A stretch of 34,025 nt of DNA from Ornithomonoglobus_A sp045649025 (GTDB lineage: Bacteria; Bacillota; Clostridia; UBA1381): NCBI GenBank assembly GCA_045649025.1, contig JAZRPB010000039.1, forward strand, positions 1-34,025, written 5' to 3'. How positions within the stretch are numbered: position 1 is the first letter of the stretch; the number at the start of each line of letters is the position of its first letter. The notes beneath the pieces were generated by a model that was not told the DNA's origin, made no database searches, and saw nothing but the letters and a program-made list of their open reading frames with translations. The translations under genes and the position numbers were made by a program. Positions 22,814 to 30,470 of the stretch are shown one piece after another.

Positions 22814-24037
22814 ATGACAAAAATTGATATTTTTTCAGGCTTTTTGGGTGCAGGAAAAACCACACTTATAAAAAAACTGATAAATGAGGCATACAAGGGA
22901 GAAAAACTCGTTCTTATAGAAAATGAATTTGGTGAAATAGGTATAGATGGCGGTTTTTTGCAGGATGCAGGCATAGAAATTACCGAAATGAATTCGGGAT
23001 GTATTTGCTGTTCGCTTGTTGGTGACTTTGGCGAGGCACTAAAGAAAGTTATAAATGAGTATGCACCCGACAGAATACTGATTGAGCCATCGGGTGTTGG
23101 CAAGCTTTCGGATGTAATATCGGCTGTTAAAAACCTTGAGCTTGCAAATGTTATACTTAATAGCTTTACCACGGTTGCCGATGCAAAGAAATGTAAAATG
23201 TATATGAAGAACTTTGGTGAGTTCTTTAACGACCAGATAGAGCACGCACAGTGTATTGTACTTTCGCATACACAGTCAACAAGCGAGCAAAAACTTGATG
23301 AGGCAGTTAAGCTTATAAAGGAGCACAATAACAGTGCGGTAATTGTCACAACCGATTGGGACAAGCTTGACAGTAATCAGCTTATTGATGCAATAGAGCA
23401 TAAAAACACACTTGAAGATGAAATAGAAAAAATGCATCATCACCACCACGAGCACTGTGAATGTGGTCACGAACATCACCACCACGATGAGCACTGCGAG
23501 TGCGGTCACAAGCATCATCACCACGATGAGCATTGCGATTGCGGTCACGAGCATCATCACCACGATGAGCATTGCGATTGCGGTCACGAGCATCATCACC
23601 ACCACGAGCATTGCGATTGCGGTCACGAGCATCATCACCACGATGAGCATTGCGATTGCGGTCACGAGCATCATCACCACCACGAGCATTGCAGTTGCGG
23701 TCACGAGCATCATCACCACCACGATGAGCATTGCGAGTGTGGTCACGAACATCATCACCACGCTGATGAGGTGTTTACAAGCTGTGGCTACGAAACAACA
23801 AGGAAATTTACAAAGGATGAAATTGAAAGCATATTAAAGAGCCTTGAGAATGAAAAAAAATACGGCATAATTTTGCGTGCAAAGGGCATTGTTGAAGGCG
23901 ATGGCGAATGGATACATTTTGACTATATTCCATCGGAACCTGACGTGCGTGTAGGAAGTGCATCAATTATTGGCAGAATTTGCGTTATAGGCTCAAAAAT
24001 CAACGAGGAAGAAATAAAAAAACTATTTAAAATATAA
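22814..24037 (+). CDS. COG0523 (CobW/YciC-type) G3E GTPase with a long His/Cys metal-binding array
   Basis: This 407-residue protein opens with Walker A GFLGAGKTT (9-17). It has the metal-binding motif Cys63-Ile-Cys65-Cys66 of COG0523 metallochaperones and switch segments ENEFGE and EPSGVG. Residues 208-316 are eight repeats of roughly HHHHDEHCxCGHE, an exceptional density of His and Cys. The CobW C-terminal domain follows (KKYGIILRAKGIVEGDGEWI). Family members deliver or scavenge Zn, Co, Ni or Fe using GTP. The array probably stores or buffers metal; which one is unknown. It is the first gene of its operon, 13 bases before a second GTPase. Confidence 0.92.
   Translation: MTKIDIFSGFLGAGKTTLIKKLINEAYKGEKLVLIENEFGEIGIDGGFLQDAGIEITEMNSGCICCSLVGDFGEALKKVINEYAPDRILIEPSGVGKLSDVISAVKNLELANVILNSFTTVADAKKCKMYMKNFGEFFNDQIEHAQCIVLSHTQSTSEQKLDEAVKLIKEHNNSAVIVTTDWDKLDSNQLIDAIEHKNTLEDEIEKMHHHHHEHCECGHEHHHHDEHCECGHKHHHHDEHCDCGHEHHHHDEHCDCGHEHHHHHEHCDCGHEHHHHDEHCDCGHEHHHHHEHCSCGHEHHHHHDEHCECGHEHHHHADEVFTSCGYETTRKFTKDEIESILKSLENEKKYGIILRAKGIVEGDGEWIHFDYIPSEPDVRVGSASIIGRICVIGSKINEEEIKKLFKI
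23435..23761 (+). repeat. In-frame tandem repeat coding eight HHHHxEHCxCGHE units
   Basis: Near-identical 39-42 base units of the type CATCATCACCACGATGAGCA plus TTGCGATTGCGGTCACGAG repeat in tandem inside the GTPase gene. Units differ mainly at the residue between the two Cys (Glu, Asp or Ser) and by insertion of an extra His codon. The central copies are nearly identical at DNA level, so the array probably expands and contracts by slippage or recombination. Confidence 0.95.
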
Positions 24038-24050
24038 GGAATGATTTAAT

Positions 24051-25001
24051 ATGGCAGAAGTACCTGTTTATCTTTTTACAGGCTTTTTAGAGTCGGGTAA
24101 AACAAAATTTATACAAGAAACATTAGAGGATAAACGTTTTAATCAGGGGCAGAATATTCTTGTGCTTATGTGTGAAGAGGGCGAAGAAGAATACAATCCG
24201 TCACTTTTTAGTGATGACCACGTTTTTATAGAGGAATTTGATGATAGCGACCAGATAACACAGGAATACCTGTCATCACTTGAAAAACGTTATAAGCCCG
24301 ATGTGGTTATGGTTGAATACAACGGAATGTGGCTACTTTCAGATTTATACGAAAATATGCCAAAAAACTGGCTTGTGTATCAGGAGCTGATGTTCTGCGA
24401 GGCAAGAACGTTTATTCCGTATAACCAAAATATGCGTCAGCTTATGGTTGATAAACTTAACAGCTGTGAAATGATTGCAATTAACCGTGCCGATGAGGCA
24501 CAAAATCTCGACAGAGAGCAAATTCATAAAATTATAAGAGGCACCAACCGCCGTTGCACTATTGCGTATGAAAACAGCAACGGTACAGTTGAATATGACG
24601 AAATTCAAGACCCTCTCCCCTTTGATATTAATGCACCTGTTGTTAAAATTGCGGATGAGGATTATGCACTGTTTTATCGAGATTTAGTTGAGGAACAGAA
24701 AAAATATGATGGCAAGGTTATAGAATTTCGTGGTGTGCTTGCACGAGATAATGAAATGTCTAAAAAAGAGGCGGTTGTGGGCAGACAGATTATGACCTGT
24801 TGTGCCGATGATATTGCATACTACCCTATTGTTTGCACATCAAAAACTGACCTGAATTTTAAAAGTGGCGATTGGGTAACTGTGCGTGCAAAAATTAAAA
24901 TTAAAAAGCACGCAATATATGAGGGCGAAGGTCCTGTTTTGCAAATAGATAAAATAATAAGAGCATTGCCTCCTGAAGAAGAGGTTGCAGCATTCTTTTA
25001 A
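24051..25001 (+). CDS. Second G3E-type GTPase fused to a DUF1980/YcgQ-like C-terminal domain
   Basis: Of 316 residues, the first 190 or so form a CobW-like P-loop domain with Walker A GFLESGKT (11-18) and NRADEAQ in the base-recognition position. The GCxCC metal motif of true COG0523 proteins is absent. Residues about 200-316 resemble the C-terminal domain of the TIGR03943/YcgQ (DUF1980) family: GKVIEFRGVLARD, GRQIMTCCADDIAYYPIVC (Cys250, Cys251, Cys262) and GDWVTVRAKI. In other Firmicutes YcgQ accompanies a YcgR permease near metal-stress genes. The fusion suggests a GTP-driven factor for a metal-trafficking partner (inference). It is 13 bases downstream of the His-rich GTPase. Confidence 0.78.
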   Translation: MAEVPVYLFTGFLESGKTKFIQETLEDKRFNQGQNILVLMCEEGEEEYNPSLFSDDHVFIEEFDDSDQITQEYLSSLEKRYKPDVVMVEYNGMWLLSDLYENMPKNWLVYQELMFCEARTFIPYNQNMRQLMVDKLNSCEMIAINRADEAQNLDREQIHKIIRGTNRRCTIAYENSNGTVEYDEIQDPLPFDINAPVVKIADEDYALFYRDLVEEQKKYDGKVIEFRGVLARDNEMSKKEAVVGRQIMTCCADDIAYYPIVCTSKTDLNFKSGDWVTVRAKIKIKKHAIYEGEGPVLQIDKIIRALPPEEEVAAFF

Positions 25002-25021
25002 CACAGAGGAGAAATAAAAAA

Positions 25022-26260
25022 ATGAAACAATATGACGGTTACAAATATATAGATGGCGGTGTTTGTGCTGCAAAGGGCTTTAAGGCAAACGGTCTTAACT
25101 GCGGTCTTAATCCAAATAAGGAAAAGAACGATTTGTGTATTGTGGTTAGTGATGTGCCATGCTCCGCCGCTGCAGTTTACACACAAAACAAGGTTAAGGG
25201 TGCACCAATCCTTGTAACAAAAAAGCACCTCGAAAAAACAGGCGGTAAAACAATGGCAGTTATTGCAAATTCCAAAAATGCAAACACCTGTAATACTGAT
25301 GGTGAGGAAAAGGCACAACGTATGTGTGAATTAGCTGCAAATGAGCTTGGAATTAGTGCTGATGACGTGATTGTGGCATCAACGGGGGTTATTGGTCAGC
25401 CATTGCCGATTGAGCCAATTGAAAATAGCATTAAAGAGCTTGTTTTGGGTTTAGATTATAATAAAAATGAAGAGGCAGCTACTGCAATTATGACAACCGA
25501 CACCGTAAAAAAGGAGGTTGCGGTTGAATTTACAGTGGATGACACTGTATGCCGTATAGGCGGAATGGCAAAGGGCAGCGGAATGATACATCCGAATATG
25601 GCAACTACTCTTAACTTTATCACAACCGATACTGCAATTGCTCCCGATGCAGTTCAGGCGGCATTATCGGATATAACAAAAATAACCTACAACTGCTTAA
25701 GCGTAGACGGCGACACATCAACAAACGATATGGTGTGTGTGCTGGCAAACGGTCTTGCAAATAACAAGCTTATAGAAAAGGATAGCGATAATTTCAATAT
25801 CTTTAAGCAAGCACTTTACATTGTTATGAGTGAAATGACAAAAATGCTTGCAAAGGACGGCGAGGGTGCAACAAAGCTTTTAGAGTGTACGTGTGATGGT
25901 GCACCAAGCCTTGATATTGCAATTATTGTTGCAAAAAGTGTTATACGCTCTCCCCTGTTTAAGTGTGCTATGTTTGGTGAGGATGCAAACTGGGGACGTG
26001 TTCTGTGTGCAATAGGCTATGCCGAAGCAGATTTTGACATAAATAAGGTTGATGTGGCTCTTCGCTCTGCTAAAGGTGTTGTTGATGTTTGTAAAAACGG
26101 TGCAGGCGTACAGTTTAGTGAAGAGGTCGCTGCAGAGGTATTGTCTGCAGATGAAATATTTATTGATATTAATCTTAATCAAGGTAGTGCGTCGGCAAAA
26201 GCATGGGGTTGCGATTTAACGTATGATTATGTTAAAATAAATGGCGACTACCGTTCATAA
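25022..26260 (+). CDS. argJ: Bifunctional ornithine acetyltransferase / N-acetylglutamate synthase
   Basis: This 412-residue protein has the autoprocessing site of ArgJ, KGSGMIHPNMA before Thr195-Thr196. Cleavage between Ala194 and Thr195 yields the alpha and beta chains and frees the threonine nucleophile. Other family blocks include STGVIGQPLP, CLSVDGDTSTNDM and GEDANWGRVLCAIGY. It moves acetyl from N-acetylornithine to glutamate in cyclic arginine synthesis. No argB, argC, argD or argF is adjacent; it lies 20 bases after a metal-type GTPase gene, an unusual partner. GAGGAG precedes the ATG. The identity is clear; whether it also uses acetyl-CoA cannot be told. Confidence 0.95.
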   Translation: MKQYDGYKYIDGGVCAAKGFKANGLNCGLNPNKEKNDLCIVVSDVPCSAAAVYTQNKVKGAPILVTKKHLEKTGGKTMAVIANSKNANTCNTDGEEKAQRMCELAANELGISADDVIVASTGVIGQPLPIEPIENSIKELVLGLDYNKNEEAATAIMTTDTVKKEVAVEFTVDDTVCRIGGMAKGSGMIHPNMATTLNFITTDTAIAPDAVQAALSDITKITYNCLSVDGDTSTNDMVCVLANGLANNKLIEKDSDNFNIFKQALYIVMSEMTKMLAKDGEGATKLLECTCDGAPSLDIAIIVAKSVIRSPLFKCAMFGEDANWGRVLCAIGYAEADFDINKVDVALRSAKGVVDVCKNGAGVQFSEEVAAEVLSADEIFIDINLNQGSASAKAWGCDLTYDYVKINGDYRS

Positions 26261-26271
26261 AAGGAGTAATT

Positions 26272-27039
26272 ATGGGTTTTTTAAATGATTTACTAACGGG
26301 ACTTATTCGTCCTAAAAAATACGGAGAGCTTTTAAACAAGGGTGCAAGCCGTGTTGTTGTGTATGCACTTATACTTGTTATAATATCATCTACCATACTT
26401 GTTACATCGTTATTTAAAATGTTCTCTACAATGGGAAAATACTACAACGAGGTTGTTCCTGATTTTTCGTTTCATAATAATACTCTTACTATGGCAGAGC
26501 CTTTTAGGTTAGAGTTTATGGGAATGATTATTGCGGCAGATTCTCAAAAAGAGCTTACAAAGGATGATTTCGGGAATAACATTCAGGGCGTTTTATTTGA
26601 TAGTAACAGTATGCTTATGCGTTCTGCTGCCGCTACTGTTGAAGCAAGCTACAAAGAGCTTGCAGATGGAGAAATAATATCCTTTTCCAAAAAGGATTCA
26701 TACCTTTTAGCACCAACGGTAAAGGTTATACTGTATGTTATGTCGTTAATATCTGTTCTGTTTGATATTGGTGGATTTTTCTTTGGTGCATTGGTTGTGG
26801 CACTGTTTGGACTTATTCCAAATAAAGCTATTAAATTAAGCTTTGGCAAACTATATGTTTTATCTATATTCTCACGTGGTTTTCCAATTATATTATCGCT
26901 TATATTAAGTAGATTTATAGGTGGTATACCAACCTTTATAAGTATATTAATCTCATTTATTATACTCAATATTGCACTTTCATCTATCGCACATAGAGAA
27001 ACAACCGTCAATAACGACACTCCACAACCTCTTGAATAA
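26272..27039 (+). CDS. DUF1189-family membrane protein
   Basis: The 255 residues have a cytoplasmic N-terminus (FLNDLLTGLIRPKKYGELL), one TM at about 27-47, an extracytoplasmic loop of about 100 residues, then three to four TM helices (about 147-245). This is the DUF1189 layout of Firmicutes, a family without known function, sometimes found near maltose or secretion genes. It starts 11 bases after argJ with AAGGAG, so it is co-transcribed with it, and it is the last gene before the NiaR palindrome, which also looks like a terminator. Confidence 0.75.
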   Translation: MGFLNDLLTGLIRPKKYGELLNKGASRVVVYALILVIISSTILVTSLFKMFSTMGKYYNEVVPDFSFHNNTLTMAEPFRLEFMGMIIAADSQKELTKDDFGNNIQGVLFDSNSMLMRSAAATVEASYKELADGEIISFSKKDSYLLAPTVKVILYVMSLISVLFDIGGFFFGALVVALFGLIPNKAIKLSFGKLYVLSIFSRGFPIILSLILSRFIGGIPTFISILISFIILNIALSSIAHRETTVNNDTPQPLE

Positions 27040-27066
27040 AAATCAAATAAAATAATTTTCAAAAAA

Positions 27067-27094
27067 CTTTACACCTGTCTTGACAGGTGTAAAG
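27067..27094. promoter_or_regulatory. NiaR-type operator palindrome, also a plausible terminator for the upstream operon
   Basis: A perfect palindrome: left arm CTTTACACCTGTC, centre TT, right arm GACAGGTGTAAAG. It contains TGTCTTGACA, the core I recall from NiaR (YrxA) sites, and covers the -35 of the nadB promoter. The same DNA is followed by TTTTGTTAT and would form a 12-13-bp RNA hairpin able to end the cobW-argJ-DUF1189 transcript. The repressor NiaR is encoded by the third gene downstream. Confidence 0.75.
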
Positions 27095-27108
27095 TTTTGT
27101 TATATAAT
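27080..27108 (+). promoter_or_regulatory. Consensus promoter of nadB-nadC-niaR
   Basis: TTGACA (27080-27085) and TATAAT (27103-27108) are perfect with a 17-base spacer. The -35 hexamer is the centre and first bases of the right arm of the NiaR-type palindrome, so a bound repressor would exclude RNA polymerase. Confidence 0.82.
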
Positions 27109-27141
27109 GTAAATATAAATACATTTTAAGAGGAAAACACT

Positions 27142-28404
27142 ATGGATATTAGAACAGATGTAGTTATAGCAGGTACAGGTGTTGCAGGGCTTATGTGTGC
27201 TCTTACCCTACCCCCACAAAAAAAAGTGCTTATGATTACAAAATCAAAATTGAAGGATAGTGATTCGTATCTGGCACAGGGTGGAATATGCGTTCTTAAG
27301 GATGAAAGTGATTATGACTCATACTTTGAGGATACTATGCGTGCAGGGCATTACGAAAACAACCCCAAATCAGTAGAAATTATGATTCGCTCATCTATTG
27401 ATATAATCAGTAAGCTTGTTGACTGGGGTGTTGATTTTGAAAAAAACGGCGACACGTTTGTCTACACCAGAGAGGGTGCTCACAGTCAGCCAAGAATTTT
27501 GTATCATAATGATATTACAGGTGAAGAAATTACCTCTAGATTGATTGATGAGGTTAAAAAGAGGACTAACATCACCATAAAAGAAAACTTTACAATGACC
27601 GATATAATTGAAAAGGACGGTGAATGTGTGGGTATAACAGGTGTATGCGACGGTGAGAATATTAATATTAGTGCCGACTATACTGTTATGGCAACAGGCG
27701 GCATAGGCGGATTATTTAAACACTCCACCAATTTCCCCCACCTTAAGGGTGATTGTGCTGCAATTGCACTTCGTCATAATATTGAGGTTGAAAATTTAGA
27801 CTACATACAAATTCACCCAACAACGCTATACACCAAAAAGGACGAACGCAGCTTTCTGATATCTGAATCAGTAAGAGGCGAAGGTGCTGTTCTTTTAGAT
27901 AAAAATATGAATCGTTTTACCAATGAACTTCAACCGCGTGACGTGGTAAGTGCAAAAATATATGAGCAAATGGAAAAGGACAATACAGATTTTGTGTGGC
28001 TTTCTATGCTACCAATACCTGCTAAAGTAATACACAATCATTTTCCTAATATTTATAAGAGGTGTTTGGATGAGGGTTATGATGTAACAAAAGAGCCAAT
28101 TCCCATTGTGCCTGCTCAACACTATCATATGGGCGGCATAAAAACAGACATCAATGGTAAAACAAGCATGAAAAGGCTCTATTGTGCAGGTGAGGCAGCG
28201 TGTAACGGTGTACATGGAAAAAATCGTTTGGCAAGCAATTCACTTTTAGAAAGTCTTGTTTTTGCAAACCGTGCAGCAAAAGATATTTTACAAAATTACA
28301 CCATAGCACCAACACCAATATATGACGATACGAAAAAATGCTCATATACAACAGATGGATATGATAAAATAGTATTAAGTAAAATAAAGAAGGGAAATAA
28401 TTAA
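27142..28404 (+). CDS. nadB: L-aspartate oxidase, short form
   Basis: This 420-residue flavoprotein of the succinate dehydrogenase/fumarate reductase family has the FAD loop GTGVAG (11-16), SYLAQGGI, the active-site arginine in ESVRGEGA, HYHMGGI, and HGKNRLASNSLLESLVF. NadB oxidises aspartate to iminoaspartate for quinolinate synthesis; in anaerobes fumarate can accept the electrons. It is about 100 residues shorter than E. coli NadB and lacks most of the C-terminal helical domain, as other clostridial NadBs seem to. First gene of the NiaR-controlled operon, two bases before nadC. The quinolinate synthase gene nadA is not in the window. Confidence 0.92.
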   Translation: MDIRTDVVIAGTGVAGLMCALTLPPQKKVLMITKSKLKDSDSYLAQGGICVLKDESDYDSYFEDTMRAGHYENNPKSVEIMIRSSIDIISKLVDWGVDFEKNGDTFVYTREGAHSQPRILYHNDITGEEITSRLIDEVKKRTNITIKENFTMTDIIEKDGECVGITGVCDGENINISADYTVMATGGIGGLFKHSTNFPHLKGDCAAIALRHNIEVENLDYIQIHPTTLYTKKDERSFLISESVRGEGAVLLDKNMNRFTNELQPRDVVSAKIYEQMEKDNTDFVWLSMLPIPAKVIHNHFPNIYKRCLDEGYDVTKEPIPIVPAQHYHMGGIKTDINGKTSMKRLYCAGEAACNGVHGKNRLASNSLLESLVFANRAAKDILQNYTIAPTPIYDDTKKCSYTTDGYDKIVLSKIKKGNN

Positions 28405-28406
28405 AA

Positions 28407-29258
28407 ATGAATAATATAACAATGAAAATGAACGCAGATGAGTTAATTTTATTAGCACTTAAAGAGGATATAACAAGCGAGGATATAACCACAAATTCAG
28501 TTATGCCCAACTATCAGCTTGGCGAGGTTGAGCTTATATGCAAGCAAGACGGAATAATTGCAGGTATTGATGTATTTAAAAGAGTTTTTGAGTTGCTTGA
28601 TGATAAAACTGAATTTGATTTTAACTGCGAGGACGGCAACCGAGTAGTAAACGGTCAGAAAATAGGTACAATCAGAGGTGATATTCGTGTATTGCTTTCA
28701 GGAGAGCGAACTGCACTTAATTATTTGCAGAGAATGAGTGGAATTGCTACATACACAAATGAAATTGTATCGCTTCTTAAAGGTTCAAAAACCAAGCTTT
28801 TAGATACAAGAAAAACCACACCCAATATGCGTATTTTTGAAAAATATGCCGTAAAGGCAGGCGGCGGATGCAATCATCGCTATAACTTAAGTGATGGTAT
28901 TCTTCTAAAGGATAATCATATTGGAGCTGCAGGCGGTGTTAAGGAAGCAATAAAGATGGCAAAGGAATATGCACCGTTTGTAAGAAAAATTGAGGTTGAG
29001 GTTGAAAACCTTGAAATGCTAAAAGAAGCTCTTGATGCGGGTGCAGATATTATAATGCTCGATAATATGAGTGTGGACCAAATGCGTGAGGCTATAAAAA
29101 TAATAAACGGCAGAGCACAAACAGAGTGCAGTGGCAATGTAACAAAAGAAAATGTTGCAAAGCTTGTTGATATAGGTGTTGACTTTATATCAAGCGGTGC
29201 ACTCACACATTCTGCTCCAATAATGGATTTATCGCTAAAAAATCTACACGTTATATAA
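28407..29258 (+). CDS. nadC: Nicotinate-nucleotide pyrophosphorylase (quinolinate phosphoribosyltransferase)
   Basis: The 283 residues cover the full enzyme. GERTALNYLQRMSGIAT and LDTRKTTPNMRIFEKYAVKA hold the PRPP/quinolinate-binding Arg and Lys residues. GGGCNHRYNLSDGILLKDNH follows, and the barrel ends with IIMLDNMS and FISSGALTHSAP. It converts quinolinate and PRPP to nicotinate mononucleotide, CO2 and PPi. The ATG at 28407 is 12 bases after AAGGG; internal ATGs at codons 6 and 8 are possible alternatives. It is tightly coupled to nadB. Confidence 0.95.
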   Translation: MNNITMKMNADELILLALKEDITSEDITTNSVMPNYQLGEVELICKQDGIIAGIDVFKRVFELLDDKTEFDFNCEDGNRVVNGQKIGTIRGDIRVLLSGERTALNYLQRMSGIATYTNEIVSLLKGSKTKLLDTRKTTPNMRIFEKYAVKAGGGCNHRYNLSDGILLKDNHIGAAGGVKEAIKMAKEYAPFVRKIEVEVENLEMLKEALDAGADIIMLDNMSVDQMREAIKIINGRAQTECSGNVTKENVAKLVDIGVDFISSGALTHSAPIMDLSLKNLHVI

Positions 29259-29286
29259 TTTGTTTTGAAGGGAATGATTATATTAG

Positions 29287-29796
29287 ATGAAGGTGGATGA
29301 AAGAAGAACTAAAATTCTTGATTTTATCACAAATACACATGCACCTGTTTCGGGCAATGAATTATCCGCAATGTTTGGTGTGTCACGACAGATAATCGTT
29401 TTAGATATTTCATCTTTAAAAAATGCAGGACATAATATAATTTCAACAAGCAGAGGCTATATTCTTCATAAACCGCAAGCTACAAGAGTGGTTAAGGTTA
29501 TTCACACAGATGATGAAATAGGCGATGAACTTTCTTCTATTGTGGAAATGGGTGTAACGGTTGTTGATGTTTTTGTGTGGCACAAGATGTATGGAAAAAT
29601 AGAGGGGTCTTTAAATATGAGCTCACAGCGTGACGTAAATGAGTATCTTGAAGGGCTTAAAAACGGGCGTTCAAGTCCCTTAAAAAAGGTTACATCTGAT
29701 TATCACTATCACACTCTGCGTGCCGATAACGAAGCTATGCTTGACAGCGTTGAAGCAATGCTCAATGAAAAAGGATATTTAGTAAAAGAAGACTAA
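29287..29796 (+). CDS. niaR: NiaR (YrxA) niacin-responsive transcriptional repressor
   Basis: The 169 residues have an N-terminal HTH_11 winged helix (about 5-60; ISGNEL-type helix as SGNELSAMFGVSRQIIVLDI) and a 3H domain (about 68-165). The domain is named for three conserved histidines, probably His73, His99 and His140 or His142, which bind metal and niacin in the family. It represses NAD synthesis and niacin uptake genes when niacin is available. As third gene of the operon it would repress itself through the palindrome at 27067-27094. AAGGGA precedes the ATG. Confidence 0.93.
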   Translation: MKVDERRTKILDFITNTHAPVSGNELSAMFGVSRQIIVLDISSLKNAGHNIISTSRGYILHKPQATRVVKVIHTDDEIGDELSSIVEMGVTVVDVFVWHKMYGKIEGSLNMSSQRDVNEYLEGLKNGRSSPLKKVTSDYHYHTLRADNEAMLDSVEAMLNEKGYLVKED

Positions 29797-29807
29797 AAGG
29801 GGATGTT

Positions 29808-29851
29808 AAAACGGGGTTGTTTAAAAATAAATTTTTAAACAACCCCGTTTT
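29808..29851. terminator. Bidirectional terminator, perfect 21-bp stem
   Basis: AAAACGGGGTTGTTTAAAAAT pairs with its exact complement across a two-base AA gap, followed by TT on the plus strand and preceded by an A-run for the minus strand. It separates converging niaR and the cytidylate-kinase-like gene, whose stop is only five bases away. Confidence 0.9.
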
Positions 29852-29856
29852 TTATA

Positions 29857-30450
29857 TTATTTTATACGTTCTCTTATGTATCTTTCCAAAAAGTCTACTG
29901 TACCGTCTATTCCAAGCTTACTGCTGTTTATTGAAATTTCGTAGTTTCTTGAATCTCCCCACTTACCTGTACAATAGTAGTTGTGGTATTCCTTTCTCTT
30001 TTTGTTTCTACGATTAATCATATTTTCTGCTTCAAGGCTTGAAATGTTGTAAATTTCCTTTATTCTTTCTATTTTAGCGTTCATATCTCCAAGAATAAAT
30101 ATTGGAATCATACACTCATAATCCTTTAAAATAGCCTCCGAGCAACGTCCAACAATAACAAAAGACTTACCTTCTTTAGCTTTCTTTTGCATATACTCAA
30201 ATTGCATATTTGCTATATTTTCTTCAGGCGAGTTACTGTATCCTCTAACACTTCTTGAAAATACTTTTTTTCTTGGTATTTCATCATATTTGTCGAGCAC
30301 ATTAAAATCAAGCTCTTTTTCGCTTGCTATTTCTGAAAGCAAATGATAATCGTATAACGAGATATTCAGTCTATTTGCAAGCTTTTCAGCAATTTCTCTT
30401 CCGCCGCTGCCAAACTCACGTCCTATTGAAATAATTAATTGACCTGCCAT
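29857..30450 (-). CDS. Cytidylate-kinase-like family protein (PF13189 type)
   Basis: The start at 30450 (MAGQLIISIGREFGSGGREI) follows AAGGAGG by eight bases; an ATG further upstream at 30474 precedes that site. The product has 197 residues. ISIGREFGSGGREIAEKLA is a P-loop of the cytidylate_kin2 family; VIVGRCSEAIL and the basic NMINRRNKKRKEYHNYYC lid-like segment also fit. Family members are common in Clostridia and Bacteroidetes, but the phosphorylated substrate is not established, and a true cmk elsewhere is expected. It begins 20 bases after the permease stop and shares its transcript. Confidence 0.85.
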   Translation of the reverse strand: MAGQLIISIGREFGSGGREIAEKLANRLNISLYDYHLLSEIASEKELDFNVLDKYDEIPRKKVFSRSVRGYSNSPEENIANMQFEYMQKKAKEGKSFVIVGRCSEAILKDYECMIPIFILGDMNAKIERIKEIYNISSLEAENMINRRNKKRKEYHNYYCTGKWGDSRNYEISINSSKLGIDGTVDFLERYIRERIK

Positions 30451-30470
30451 AACGTAAACCTCCTTAATAA

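Noticed and set aside
23276..23761. Long open frames antisense and out of frame across the His-rich repeat
   Set aside because: They arise from the repetitive codons of the GTPase; the products are simple Val/Met/Ile/Thr repeats with no ribosome site of their own.
23435..23761. Tandem repeat considered as a CRISPR array
   Set aside because: Units are contiguous with no unique spacers and stay in frame within a conserved GTPase.
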